64,000 nucleotides of DNA from Rhinopomastus cyanomelas (GCA_013400115.1 VXBP01002362.1:1-64000); one strand, 5' to 3'. Shown: positions 1-11,612, counted from the first letter of the stretch. Notes: generated by a model not told the origin, from the letters alone. Program-made: numbers and translations.

Positions 1-490
1 CAGTTCTGGGCCCCTCAGTTCAAAGGACATGGAACTGCTGGAGAAAGTCCAGAGCAGAATAACAAAGATGATGAAGGGAGTGGAACATCTCCCTTATGAG
101 GAAAGGCTGAGGGAGCTGAGTCTCTTTAGCTTGGAGGAGACTGAGAGGTGACCTCATTAATGTCTATAAGTATATGAGGGGTGGATGTCAGGAGAATGGA
201 GCCAGGCTCTTGCCAATGTCATCTAGTGATAGGATGAGGGGCAGTGGGTGTAAGCTGGAACATAGGAGGTTCCACATCAGCCTGAGAAGGAATTTCTTCC
301 CGGTGAGGGTGACAAAGCACTGGAACAGGCTGCCCAGGGTGTTGTGGAGTCTTCTTCACAGGAGAGGTTTAAAACTCACCTGGATATGTTCCTGTGTGAC
401 TTGGTCTAGGTGATCCTGCGGTGGTGGAGGGATTGGAGTAGATGATCTTTCAAGGTCCCTTCCAATCCCTAATGATTCTGTGATTCTATG
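1..490 (+). repeat. CR1 LINE 3' segment, cut by window edge
   Basis: This is the 3' part of a CR1 non-LTR retrotransposon. It covers the end of the reverse-transcriptase ORF (peptides reading RLRELSLFSLE and KLEHRRFHI) and the 3' UTR with its conserved GATGATCTTTCAAGGTCCCT block. It ends in ATTCTGTG/ATTCTATG octamers at about 475-490. The left edge is the window edge, so the 5' extent is unknown. The frame carries defects, so it is a dead copy. Identification rests on known CR1 family sequence. Confidence 0.95.
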
Positions 491-584
491 ACAGTTAGTT
501 ATGACTACAGCAGGTTTTGCGTTGCACCATCACTTCATCCCAAGCTGGCTGAAGCAAATTTTTTATGCTATGATCTCTAAGTAG

Positions 585-705
585 ATCAGCCTAACATCTG
601 GACACAATACTCCAGATGTGGTCTCACCAGAGCAGAGTAGGGGGAGAAGAACCTCTCTCGATCTGCATCAAAGTTTACAGGATATCGGCATTGGCATTTT
701 CATTA
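585..705 (-). repeat. Degraded CR1 RT-region fragment
   Basis: An antisense CR1 stretch. The plus strand shows ACTCCAGATGTGGTCTCACC and GCAGAGTAGGGGGAGAAGAACC, the reverse complement of the conserved CR1 region upstream of the 3' UTR. It is internal only, without a tail, and more diverged than the copy before it. Confidence 0.7.
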
Positions 706-1139
706 GTCCAGTGGAGATATTGTTTACAGCTTGCCACTTGCGATGCCAATTACAACTTTGCAGTATAAATACAAAAATAATTTCGACTAATTGAATTCTC
801 CAGTTACTAATGGAATGACTGGGAGAAAATGAGAAATGGATCATGGCCTCACGGGAAAAGGAAGGAACTCCACCATCTGCTGATTACAGAAAATAATAAA
901 ATAGAAAAAAGTGCATTTGCAGGCCACTAGCAGCAAATTGTTGAGGTTGTTGCAGTGGATTTCTCGTTTACATCTGGCTAGGATAAGTCTAAGGTAACTC
1001 TGAGGTCTTTCTCTGGGCTCTAAGAAGGAGAAGGTACTGAACAGTACCCTGGATCTGTGTTGCCTGTAATGATATTTGTAAGCACACACAGGTACCTACA
1101 GCCTGACTCCTCAGTTTTGGTGTCTTGAATGATAAATTT
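706..1139. other. Non-coding, nothing recognised
   Basis: AT-rich unique-looking sequence. The open frames here are short, lack family resemblance and look like chance. Confidence 0.5.
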
Positions 1140-1447
1140 AGTTGGGTGTCAAGAGGACAGAGCCAAGCTCTGCTCAGTGGCATCTAGTGATAGGACAAGG
1201 GCCAACGGCTGTAAGCTGGAACATAGGAGGTTCCACGTAAATATGAGAAGGAACTTCTTCATAGTGAGGGTGATGGAGCACTGGAAGGGGCTGCCCAGGG
1301 GGGTGTGGAGTCTCCTTCTCTGGAGACGTTTAAAACCCGACTAGACGTGTTCCTGTGCGACTTGATCTAGGTGATCCTGCTGAGGCAGGGGGATTTGGTT
1401 AGATGATATTTTGAGGTCCCTTCCAGTCCCTAATGTTCTGCGATTCT
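1140..1447 (+). repeat. CR1 LINE 3' end
   Basis: A 5'-truncated CR1. It begins at the GGGTGTCAAGAGGACAGAGCC block (protein GCQEDRAKL), runs through KLEHRRFHVNMRRNFF and the 3' UTR, and ends near ATGTTCTGCGATTCTC. The single worn octamer tail suggests moderate age. Confidence 0.93.
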
Positions 1448-2399
1448 CTCTTCCTCTGCAAAAGTCAAAAACGTTCAGTCTTGCGTGTTTACATGAACTA
1501 TCCACCATGCTGCTTCTCCTATGTCTGTCACTGTGGTGCTGACGTCCTTGCTTGGAGACCCTCCTCTGAGCAATCATCCAAAGCACTGGGACAATCTGGA
1601 GCAAGCAGCCACTGCTGCCAGAAATACTAAGCAAGCCTTGAAAGAAGAGCCCACACAGCATAACCTGGTAAAGAAAAATCTCCTTCTTCAGAGAAAGAGG
1701 AATTGTTGTACAGGGAGGAAGCTAACATTTGAAATGTTGAGGTCTGAACTGGCTCCAGGCTTTGATAAAAGTTTGAACCATTTCCTAGTGTGGCCAGTGT
1801 GGTTTGCTTGCTTCAGGGAAGAAGATATTAGTTCCCTGCTACCAGAAAGTACTTTAAATTTAGTTCATATTTATTATTAACTAGTAGTAGCATAAGTGAT
1901 ATTTATCTAAGAGAAAAGTGGGAAGAAATAGCTACGGAGGCCAATTTACATCTTATCCATCGTATTACTGTGAATTCAAAATGGCAAAAGTTAATGGTGA
2001 TTCTGATGTGCTTTCTCTGACAAGAGAGATGCAAAATCAAATTATCTGAAGAACTACTCAGGAAAAACAAAAAATATACTCAGAGTCCCAGGTGATATGT
2101 AACTACTCATGGAATTAAAACCAGACTACGTTAATTGCGGGCTGCATGGCAAACTACTGGGAGAGTCCCAGTGTGATGAGGTCCCCCAATAAGTGTTTCT
2201 TAGTGATGCCAGAAAAAGACAATTAAATCACCAGCATGCTAACGTGCCTAGTGGGTGTTGGGCATGCTTACTTGACTTTCTGTGATGAACATATGTAGCC
2301 AGTTAATCTGTTATTCCTAAAGACTCTCACATCCAAATGTCAGCCCTGCTCCCTTCCAAGGGATGAGGGAAGTGTCTGGTATTCTGTTCCCTTTACATG
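1448..2399. other. Non-coding, nothing recognised
   Basis: Unique-looking sequence. A 119-codon plus-strand frame at 1521-1880 has no recognisable domain and is not supported as a gene. Confidence 0.5.
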
Positions 2400-2685
2400 A
2401 CACTCAGGGAAGAGTCAAACATAAGGAAGGGAGCCAGAAGACCTGTGTGGTTAAACAGGGAGCTGCTGGGCAAACTGAAGAGGACGAAGTCTGTAGCTCA
2501 TGGAAGGAGGAAATGGCCACTTGTGGTGATTATAAGGCTCTAGTAAGAGGATGTAGGGATGCAATTAAGAAAGCAAAGACCTCCTTAGAATTAAGCCTTG
2601 CAAGAGAAGTCAAGGGCAACAAAAAGGGCTTCTGCAAATACCTTGCAGGTAAAACTAAAACCAGAGGATAGAGAACCCATGCCAG
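2400..2685 (+). repeat. CR1 ORF2 endonuclease-RT linker fragment
   Basis: The translated region reads DYKALVRGCRDAIKKAKTSL followed by LSLAREVKGNKKGFCKYL. This is the characteristic CR1 ORF2 linker between the endonuclease and RT domains, which usually looks like YR.VVRACRE.IRKAK..LEL.LA..VKDNKK.F.KY. It stops at a TAG after KTKTRG and has no adjoining RT, so it is an internal fragment. Confidence 0.75.
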
Positions 2686-2819
2686 AGGTCCTAGTGAGGT
2701 TGCATAAATCCAGGAATTCCTGGCTACAAGACTGGTGTTACAGGCAGGGCTTTGGCTTCTTTGATAATAACTGCTTTTATCAGGCACCAGACCTTGCAGA
2801 TACAGGACTCTATGATTCT

Positions 2820-2965
2820 GTGATATGGGAGGGGTTTATCTCAGAGGGGAAAAAGGGTTCTGAAGCAGGAGTTGGCAGGGCTCATTCAGAGGACTTTAAA
2901 TTAGATTTGAGGGGGGTGGGAGAGTTGATGGGTGAGCACCAGTGGGACAGAGCTCTGGTCTTAAT
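2820..2965 (+). repeat. Possible CR1 5'-region fragment
   Basis: The stretch around GGACTTTAAATTAGATTTGA and the following G-rich run resembles the segment upstream of ORF2 in long CR1 copies. It lies 3' of the linker fragment at 2400-2685, the reverse of element order, so it is not one collinear copy. Recognition is from memory of the family and is weak. Confidence 0.4.
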
Positions 2966-3002
2966 GAAAACCAGGTGGCCTATAGAAACCTGTGTCCAGT
3001 CA

Positions 3003-3325
3003 TAGATTCACAGAATCACAGAACATCAGGGGTTGGAAGGGACCTCGAAAGACCATCTAGCCCAATCCCCCTGCCACAGCAGCATCATCTAAACCAAGTC
3101 ACACAGGAACATATCTAGGTGTATTTTAATCATCTCCAGAGAAGAAGACTCCACAAACCCGCTGGGCAGCCTGTTCCAGTGCTCTGTCACCCTCATTTTG
3201 AAGAAGTTTCTTTTCATATTTACGTGGAACCTCCTATGTTCCAGCTTACACCCACTGGCCTTTGTCCTATCACCAGAAGACATTGAGAAGAGCCTGGCTC
3301 CATCCTCCTGACACCCACCTGACAC
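3003..3325 (-). repeat. CR1 LINE 3' end
   Basis: An antisense CR1 with octamer tail at its left edge (CATAGATTCACAGAATCACA). It continues through the 3' UTR into the ORF2 C-terminus (minus-strand peptide GCQEDGARLFSMSSGDRTK followed by KLEHRRFHVNMKRNFFKM). It is truncated at its 5' end near 3325. Confidence 0.95.
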
Positions 3326-4569
3326 TGCTCCTTCCACAGGATGAAAAAGGTTATTTGTTTTCTCCTCCACTTAGCTTTTAATGCATCACTTAGCAAAAAT
3401 GTTGATATGATGGGAGCATCTTTGTGTTTTGCATTTACAGGTAAAACATCCTGGAGAAATGAAGCTAAAATGTCAAAATCCTGTCAGGTAAGAGTGAAAG
3501 TTGACTGAAGACTGAATTTTGATTTATGGTTAAGAGATGCTTTCCAGAAGTTGTGTGCTCACTGCTTTGTAACTGGTTTTAACTTACTTGTAAATGCAAA
3601 ACTTTGTTGAACAGCTGCCAGCGACACAACAGTTGAAAGCAAAAAATTTGCTCAAAGCCTTTTGCTACGAAAATATCACAGTTCAGTCAAGCCTCTGTCT
3701 CATGTTCAGTATAATGCACTGATGGAATTTTCTCCAAAGCTCTGCTTTCTTACCTAAATAGTGACTTTACGGACCAAGTTCATTCTAAGGAGCACAGGAC
3801 AGTAGGTCTCCTCACTGAATTTTATTGCGCAGTCAAGTGTCAGCTTGTTACTCTGCTCCCAGTGCAGAACTGGTGTTCCCTGTGCAACACTCAAGTCTTC
3901 TATGTAAATCCAAAGGATGCCTCAGTTTGCTCTTAGATCTTGTATTAATTCAAGTGAGAGCAATCAAAATGAGATCCACTCACCTTCTGCTGGTGGCTGA
4001 TCATGTATGATGGCTGATGACTAATTTGGCCCAGTGCACAGCTAGTGCCAACCCTGTTGGCTCTCATACCCTGCTGGCTTTGCACTGGTGTGGATTGTGG
4101 AGCACTCAGACCACCAGTCTGTGCAGCTCCAAGATGGTCACACTGCCCTGCAAGGTGATCACTCTTTGAACTGCTACCACACATGAAACTCGTGAAAACT
4201 TGCTAGGCAGGAAAAACCCTTCTTGCTTGCTGCTAATGTGTTGCTTTCCATTAAGAAAAAGAGGTGTTTTGGAACATCTGTGGCACCTGAAGTTCTGGCA
4301 GCAGTGTTAACTGCTGATCAGTTTAGCGTAGTGGGCAGCATTGCTTGTTCCAGTAGGTAGACTTGCTCAGGCAAGTTTTTCTGCCTGTTGACACCTCCAT
4401 TGACTGCACGGAAACCATCCACTTTGTCAGGGAGCTGGTGTGTCCAGTGTTGTGTTCATGACTGGGGACAGGATTCTACGAATCATGAGCAGACACTTTG
4501 CTGTTCAGCCTGAAATTAGTTGTGATGATAATGTGTAGCTGACCCAATGTCTTCTTGTGAGATGCCTTA
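3326..4569. other. Non-coding, nothing recognised
   Basis: Unique-looking sequence on both strands, without exon-like or repeat-like signatures that I can identify. Confidence 0.5.
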
Positions 4570-4643
4570 CACCCATTGCCTGGCTCCATCCTCCTGACAC
4601 CCACCATTCACGTATTTATAGACATTAATGAGGTCACCCCTAT
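4570..4643 (-). repeat. Short CR1 internal fragment
   Basis: The plus strand shows TGGCTCCATCCTCCTGACAC and ATTAATGAGGTCACCCCTAT. This is the reverse complement of the CR1 ORF2 C-terminal segment RGDLINVYKYV..GCQEDGA. There is no 3' tail, so it is a relic or an internally deleted copy. Confidence 0.8.
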
Positions 4644-5870
4644 TTTGCATTGGACAACTCTTTGAGTCTGGTTGTTGCTGTCTGATTTGTTAGTGTATGT
4701 TCCTGAAGCAGTTTGTCCTGTTTCTGTGCAGCTTCCCCACACTGGTTTTTAAGAACAATTTTCATTCTGGTGGTTCTGCATGGACCTGTCACATGGTTCA
4801 ACCCCTCTCCTCTTTTCTGTAGGGGTCTGGATTCATATTTCTGTCCCACATCATAATTAACACATCTGGCTTCAGGCAGGTTGTTCTTTTCCACACGTTA
4901 AGTGTAAGTTCTGATTAACACAGCAATGTAAGGTCTAGAGGCTGTCTGGAGAAAAACTGTGATGAGAGATTATGCAATATTTCATTTGTCAGTAAGATTT
5001 AAAAGATTGCACATAATGCATTAAAAACATAAGATAGTGGCAAAGTAGTGGAAACTCCATCCTTTTTGTTAAACTTAGCAGAACTTGATGGCAGTAAATC
5101 ACAGCTTGTTCTACCTGCAAGCAAGGAAGATGCTCTGAAAATTTGGGCTCAGCAATAAAACTCCTCGGGCACTGCAGTTAAAAAGTGTAATTCATCATGA
5201 AACTGCACAGATCCACAGCCTAATATTAGGAATAGGTGAATCTTGTTGGTTTTCTTGAACTTTGCTAACAATAGGATGGTTGGGTTTTTTTAACTATGGT
5301 AGCAGAGGAAACCTAGTTTCCCCTCTACTGTATAGGGAGGTCCCACATGCAGACCCGTACATGCAGAAGATATCCTGTACTCGCGTTCACATACTAAAAA
5401 TAATAATAATAACAATGAGTCATTTCCCCCCCATTCCTCCATTAGCATTTCTTAACACAATTTTAGTGTATTTGCCCTCTGTTTGAGGACCCATTTCAAT
5501 TTCATTAGGTAGTGCAGTGATAAAGAGCCTCAGCAGAGCAGCTTACAGCACAGGTCTTTAGCCTTGTTTTGCTGGTAATGTTTGTTCGTGTCATCTCAAC
5601 ACTGTCACCCTCAGGCTGCAAGTTAGTCTTTAACCTGAAAACATTTCTGAGAGACTGAGGAAGACTCTAAGGTCTATCAAAACTAATAGCTCACTCGGGT
5701 ACATTGTTGCTTTCTGTTAGCACTTGGTATCTCTTTTCTGGCAGTGTATCCTCAACTCCTGTGGTCACATCATCTGTCTGATAATGATGCTTCTTCTCAA
5801 AAGGCTGAGCTTAGATGTTGCGAAAAAACCTATTTTCTAATGGAAGGACAAACCAGAATTTTGTGTTCTA
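4644..5870. other. Non-coding, nothing recognised
   Basis: AT-rich sequence with a few short chance frames and no recognised features. Confidence 0.5.
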
Positions 5871-6172
5871 CTATAGTGATGCAGCAGGATCTTGATAGGC
5901 TGGAGCGATGGGCTGAGCTCAGCTGTATGAGGTTTAACAAGACCAAGTGCCGGGTCATGCACTTNCATTAGAAGGAAATTCTTTACTGAGAAGGTGATTA
6001 GATACTGGAATGGATTGCCCAGGGAGGTGGTGATGTCACCATCCCTGGAGGTGTTTAAGGAACTAGTGGATGTGGCGCTTAGGCATATGGTCTAGCAGTT
6101 AGACACTAGGATAAAGGTTGGACTCAATGACCCTAGAGGTCCTTTCCAGCCATGATGATTCTGTGATTCTAT
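5871..6172 (+). repeat. CR1 LINE with internal assembly gap
   Basis: The left part encodes QQDLDRLERWAELSCMRFNK, from the CR1 RT region. Immediately after the N at 5965 the sequence resumes in the 3'-terminal region (ATTAGAAGGAAATTCTTTAC) and ends with ATTCTGTGATTCTATG. Several hundred bases of CR1 between these points are absent. The tail variant (GACTCAATGACCCTAGAGGT) marks a different CR1 subfamily from the copies at 1-490 or 3003-3325. Confidence 0.92.
5965..5965. other. Single-N assembly gap
   Basis: A single unresolved base inside a CR1. The sequence either side is not contiguous in the element, so the true gap is probably far larger than one base. Confidence 0.85.
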
Positions 6173-6576
6173 GATTTGTGTCACTTTGAGCGTTTGTGAA
6201 GTTTCTTCTTTCTCTCTTAAGATTCTCCAATGAGAGTTCTGCCTCTGAGATTTCAGAACAGGTATTTTTTCAGCATGAACCATTGTTATAAAAGCAGGAG
6301 CTGGAGATTACAGGAGTGATTGACCAGAAGAAGATATGAAAATTACTGCAAAGTTAAGTTGGAAGGGCTGGGCATGGACAAGAAAGCAGCTATATGGTTT
6401 CCTGATCTGATAAGGGCTGCTAGAGGAACAGCAATGCACACCACAATGTGCATAGACAAGGGAAGTTGGTTCCTGAGTCTGAGTAGACAGGAAAAGAACT
6501 TAGATGGTTTGTAGCAGAGAAGCTATGAAAATATGGATTAAGAGTTTGGCTGGAAGAAGAGTCCAAAAGGAAACAA
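6173..6576. other. Non-coding, nothing recognised
   Basis: A short spacer between two CR1 tails with no recognisable feature. Confidence 0.5.
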
Positions 6577-6690
6577 TGGATTTGAAACCTGCCTGGACTT
6601 GGTCTAGGTGATCCTACTGTGGCGGGGGGGGTGGACTGGATGATCTTTCGAGGTCCCTTCCAATCCCTAATGTTCTGTGATTCTGTGTGA
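6577..6690 (+). repeat. Short CR1 3' tail insertion
   Basis: Only about the last 110 bp of CR1 is present: CTTGGTCTAGGTGATCCTAC, a G-run, GATGATCTTTCGAGGTCCCT and a worn octamer tail. This is an extreme 5'-truncated insertion. The segment normally reading GGATGTGTTCCTGTGTGACTT is shortened at its left edge. Confidence 0.93.
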
Positions 6691-8009
6691 TTTGTCACAG
6701 ACAAGAGTTAACCTGGGTTTGCTGCAGTGATTTAGCAGCTGCGAAGTGTCAGTGGCTGTTTAGAAAATTATTGTGATGAAGTCTTCTATTGCAGATTCAG
6801 AGTGATTAACAAAGAGAAATTATTAACCATCTCTTGAACTCTGAAGGAGCTCTGCCAGGTCTTGTTCTTACTTAACATTGGGGAATATATTGGAAATGGG
6901 TGTTTGATTTGTAGAAGAGACAGTGATAAGGAATAAAGAGAGAGGCAAAGCCAGATAAAATTAGCTTGGATTTTTTACTCTGCTGTTGCCAGTGAAACTT
7001 CATTTAATCTATCTTTTCTGTCATGCACAGATAGAATTGGAAAAGTAGTCCTTTTCTCAGGAATTCTGTCCATGTGAAGTTTTTTTTCAAAGAATGAAAA
7101 CTTGAAAAAAGGCTTTTGTTCCCCCACACTTATGAACTTCCACTCACTTGCAGCTTTTGTAGATATGAGAAATGCTAAGAGAGTGTGGAGAAGAGACAGA
7201 GAAAAAGAGATCTCATTTTTTAAAGTAACGGCTTCCCCGTTATGTGCCTGACAATGATTTCCAAACATGACACTTTCCCCTGAAAAGCAGCACTTCTAAT
7301 CCTTTCCAACAGTTTCACAGCTGTTGAGGCTACAGGTGGAAGCCACTTGGAGAGCACACACACTGGCAAAATCTTCCTGACCCTTTTTTTCTGTCGCCCC
7401 CCCCCCCCTTTTGTTTCTAGAAGTTGTGCCTTTGTCTGACAAATAGCCTTTCCTCTAAGATGGGTTTTGATCTAGCATAACTTGCACATGAATAGTGTGT
7501 GGAAAAGAGTTGTTCTCTCTCATCTCAGAAATGATAATGAGCTCCTATAAAAGGCTCATTGCTTATCAAGAGTTCCTCCACCCTGCAGGAAAAGAATTAA
7601 TCTCAGAAGCCCCATAGCCACAGGATCAGTCTAGTTATTGAGCTGAGTTTGCCCAGAGGTGTTTCTGCCTTGATAGCCCTGGTTTAGACACGTGTTGCCT
7701 GTCTAGAACTGTGTGGTCCCCAGACAGATTTTTTCCAAGACTGCACTGTCAAAGGACTCTGTTTCAGTGCTGGTGTTTCTGTGATCACAGGACCATGATG
7801 TTCTCTAAAGGTGGCAGATTGTATCAACTATCTGATTTTGGTTCTACTATCTCACTGATTGGCTTAGAAGAAGGGTAAATGTTGCTGCTTCAGGGTACCA
7901 GATTCTGCCCAACATGTTTCCAGCAGAATCAGTGCTTCCCACTGAACTAAAAAGCACATCCTATCTCTGTCAGGTTGGGAATGTTCACAAGGCACGCAGA
8001 TGTGTAAAC
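6691..8009. other. Non-coding, nothing recognised apart from a poly-C run
   Basis: No gene or mobile element recognised. Minus-strand frames at 6975-7268 are low-complexity and unsupported. Confidence 0.5.
7397..7408. repeat. Poly-C homopolymer
   Basis: A run of 12 consecutive C after a T-run (7385-7390). The length is prone to sequencing error. Confidence 0.9.
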
Positions 8010-8155
8010 TTCACTGGAGATGTTGAAGACCCGCCTGGATATAGAATCATAGAATCTGTTCCTGTGTGACTTGGTCTAGGCGATCCTGCTGGGGCAGGGA
8101 GATTGGGCTGGATGATCTTTCGAGGTCCCTTCCAATCCCTAATGATTCTATGAAC
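8010..8155 (+). repeat. Short CR1 3' tail with internal inverted-tail insertion
   Basis: The last ~140 bp of CR1, from TTCACTGGAGATGTTGAAGA to CCCTAATGATTCTATGA. At about 8041-8056 the sequence ATAGAATCATAGAATC interrupts the normally continuous CTGGATATGTTCCTGTG. That insert is the reverse complement of the CR1 octamer tail. Confidence 0.92.
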
Positions 8156-8989
8156 ATATGAGGTGACCTGTGCCTGCACCTGAATGCACCAGGGGTTCTT
8201 GTAGCCTTCCTGAATCCTAATCCTCTCCTAATCAGGGTAATGAAGTGTGTGTCTAATTTAAGTTTCCTTATTGAAGCTAACATTTGTGATGGAATATGTA
8301 ATGGTAGTGCCTGCAAATGCTGATTTAAACCTTCCTACACCACGTATTGATAGAACATTCTGGTTGAGGACAAGCAGCTTGGCTAAACAAACTTGTTAGA
8401 AAAACTCCTTTTGCCTATCTAGATAGTACAGAGCTGGCAGCTAGAGATCATTCTTCTAGACTGGTTTTACATAGTAGTCTCAATTCTCCTTTTCAATATG
8501 CCTGTGTACCTATGGATGACTTTCTATTGTTCTCAAGTGAAATAATGTGAATCAGATACTGAAGACAGAACCTTGGATAGTCAAGCAGTGTGTTAGCATG
8601 TGTCTGCAATTCTTGATTCCTACGAATGGCAAAATGAACTACTTCATTTAACTGTCTTGTTCTCTGTGCAAAAGAGCTGGCATAAACGTGCCCTGGTGCT
8701 ATTTACCCCTGTTTAGTTGCTTGTCTTTACAAATTGTCTGAATTACCTTGCCATGGAGGAGCATGGGGACCAGAGTTCATGAATAAAATTAAACCTTCAG
8801 GCTTCAAGCGCCAGTTGAGTACGCTGCCTCTAGATCAGAGGTGATCTAGAGTCTGTTCATATGAAGAATAATCCATGCCTATGAGTACATCTTTGTGTCT
8901 TGGACCCACAGACACCTTGGTTTATATCAAAATTGTCATTTTATGTCTTGCTAGTAGAGAAAGGGAATGTTGTTATCATTATTGTAAGG
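8156..8989. other. Non-coding, nothing recognised
   Basis: Unique-looking sequence without gene or repeat signatures. Confidence 0.5.
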
Positions 8990-9259
8990 GCATCTAGTGA
9001 TGGGACAAGGGTTTCAAACTGGAAGAGGTATCTAGATTTCAACTAGATTTTAGGAAGAAATCCCTTGCTGTGAGTGTGGTGAGGCACAGGAACAGGTTGC
9101 TTGGAGAAGTTGTGAGTGCTCCCTCCTTGGAAGTGATCAAGGCTGGGTTGGATGGCAGTCTAGGCACACTGGTCTACTGAGAGGTGTCCTTGTCCATGGC
9201 AAGGAGCTTGCACTGGATCATCTTTAAGGACCCTTCCAACCTAAACTTTTCTATGATTA
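8990..9259 (+). repeat. Older CR1 LINE 3' end
   Basis: Starts at GGCATCTAGTGATGGGACAA and runs through the GAAGAAATCCCTTGCTGTGA and GCACAGGAACAGGTTGCTTG blocks. It ends at CCTTCCAACCTAAACTTTTC plus TATGATT. The diagnostic sites (GGTCTACTGAGAGGTGTCC, CATGGCAAGGAG) and higher divergence mark an older subfamily than the TTTCGAGGTCCC copies. Confidence 0.88.
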
Positions 9260-10188
9260 TTAATGTTTGTGAAGCTGTGATATCCCCTCCTCCTGCACTC
9301 CACCTTCAGATAACAAAGCAAGTTATATCATGGATTTAAAGACCTGAGCCAGGTTTGAGGTGACGATGTTTAGAGGAAGACTTCATAAATGGAAAGGGAA
9401 AAGGAAAAGGGAAGGAAGGGAGAAAATAACCATTTGAATTGCTTCTACAAAGAGTCTAAATGAATAAAAAAAGACTCCATACATACATGGGACTTCCATT
9501 TTTAGGGTAGGTGTAACAACTGCTAAGGTCCAGTTTCCATCCCTGTACCTCTCTGAAACTGGTTTTTATAATAATCCCTCCAGAAGTCCTCCTCTGCTGG
9601 ACCCTGAAACTGCATGTGGTAAGTGATCTTCTGTCCCGTTGTAAAGATCTAAAGAGCTTGTGGTCTCCATACGTAAGGCAGGTGAAGGAACTACAGTTTT
9701 CCTCTGTTTTTTAAAAGAAGTCAGGAAGTTAAAGAAAATATTTCATTTTTATTAAAATTAATGAATATGCATATCTTGCTTCCGTATCTTGCGTAAACCT
9801 AACCCCCCAAAATCTATTCCCTTCCTTCTTTTAAGGAGAATCTTTTCCCATGGAAGAGCATATGAAGTAATCATCAGCTCTTGAGGTTGGTTAAGTGTCA
9901 AGCTTCTGTCAAACATGTTCGCATGTCACTTCTTAAAAACAGTTTAACAAAGATCAATCTACTTTAGTCCAGCTATTAAGCACATTTTAAACAGCTTTTT
10001 AAAAGTTATTTATAACTTAAAGGCAGCCAAGTAAATGCAGAAGATGGGAGCAGAAATCAGAATAAGGCCATTGTCTTTCACATATCTCTGTGGAATAGCA
10101 AAGTCTTAACTGTTTAAATCCACAGCCTAACTTCAAGCATGATGGGTTCCTTCAGCTTCATAGTTTTCTAGTAACTTTAACTAAGGTA
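9260..10188. other. Non-coding, nothing recognised
   Basis: Includes a purine-rich patch near 9395-9425. No gene recognised. Confidence 0.5.
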
Positions 10189-11075
10189 TTGAGGTGCCCA
10201 AAACTGAACACAATATTCAAAGAGAGGCCTCACTAGTGCCGAGTACAGGGGGATGATCACTGCTCTACACCTGCTGGTCACACTGTTTGCAGGCCAGTAT
10301 GCTATTGGCCACCTGGGTACACTGCTGGCTCATGTTCAGCTGGCTGTCCATCAGCATTCCCAAGTTCCCTTTCCACTGAGCATTTCTCCAGCTACTCTTC
10401 CCTAAGCCTGTCGCATTGCATTGGGTTTTTGTGACCAAAGTATAGGGCCCGGCACTTGGTGTTGTTTAACCTCAAGCCCATCAATCCAGCCTGTCCAGGT
10501 CCCTCTGCAGGGGTTTCCTACCCTCAAGGAGTTCAAGACATCTGCCCAATTTGGTGTCATCTGTAAACTTGGTGAGGGTGCACTCAGTGCCCTCATCCAG
10601 ATCACTGACAAAGATGTTAAAGAGGGTGACCCCAGTACTGACCTCTGAGAAGTGTCCTCATCCTTGGTGATGACGTTCCCCTCCACATCCAGTAGGAGGT
10701 GAAGATTCTTCCTGCCTCTCTTTTTGCTGTTGATGTATTTGTAGAAACATTTGTGTTGTCCTTCACTACAGTGGCCAGACTGAGTTCTGACTGGGCTTCA
10801 GCCTTTCTGATTTCCTCTCTGCAAGCCCTGGTTACATCCCTGAGCCCTTTCTTCCAAAGACGATAATCCTTTATTTCCCGAGGCCCAGCAGGAGCACCCT
10901 GTTCAGCCAGGATGGTCTTCTTCCTTGCCAGTTCATCTTGCTGCACATGGGGACAGCCTGCTCATGCATCCTGAAAAGAATTTTCTTGAAGAACACCCAG
11001 CCTTCCTGGACTCCTTTGTTCTTCAGGAGTGTCTCACAAAGGACTCCCTCACCAGTGTCCTCTGTATTCTGGTGC
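10189..11075 (-). repeat. Old CR1 ORF2 copy with internal deletion
   Basis: Read on the minus strand, 10690-10950 encodes the ORF2 linker (DYRLWKKGLRDVTRACREE, then KAEAQSELSLATVVKDNTNV). 10189-10630 is the RT C-terminal half, ending at the block whose plus strand is GGTGCCCAAAACTGAACACA. The two parts meet near 10630-10690 and the core RT palm between them is missing. The 10950-11075 part is a weaker match and may belong to the same element. Stops and frameshifts make it non-functional. Confidence 0.85.
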
Positions 11076-11221
11076 GAGAGATTTAACAAGTGCTTTCAGC
11101 TGTGATACAAATCATCTCCCCAGTCAGCTTGTGGCTTACACCTGTAAGGCACTTGTTCACAGGCCTGCAAACCCTGCATGAATAATTCTATTTAGAGCAC
11201 TTTTATAGAGGTGGACTGAAG

Positions 11222-11612
11222 CACAGAGTAGTAGTGGTGGGAAGGGACCTCTGAAGATCATCTAGCCCAACTCCACTACTAGAGCAGGATCATCTAGAGA
11301 AGACCATACAAGAACACATGTGGGTGGGTTTTTAATGTCCTCGGAGAAGGAGACTCCATAACCTTTCTGGGCAGTCTGTGCTTGGGTACCCTCTCCAAAC
11401 AAAAAAACCCCATTTATTTTCCCCATGCTCTGGTGGAAGTTCCCGTGTTCCGGGAATTTGCTCCTTGTCCTGTTGCTGGGTGTCACTGAGATGTGTCTAG
11501 TCTCATTCTCTTGACACTCATCCTTTGATACTGATAAGCATTGCTAGTATTCCCTCTCGGACTTCTCCAGGCTAAACAGACCCAGGTCTCTGAGCCTTTC
11601 CTGGTAAGAGAG
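11222..11612 (-). repeat. Older CR1 LINE 3' end
   Basis: An antisense CR1 with GGTGGGAAGGGACCTCTGAA at the tail side. It includes the GGAGAAGGAGACTCCATAACC and TTCTCCAGGCTAAACAGACC blocks, the latter encoding LFSLEKS on the minus strand. An A/C-rich patch (CAAACAAAAAAACCCC) replaces part of the usual sequence near 11395. It is truncated near 11612. Confidence 0.88.

Noticed and set aside
174..413. Open frames with KLEHRRFH-type peptides across the window, which might be taken for a gene family
   Set aside because: They are the CR1 ORF2 C-terminus in truncated retrotransposon copies.
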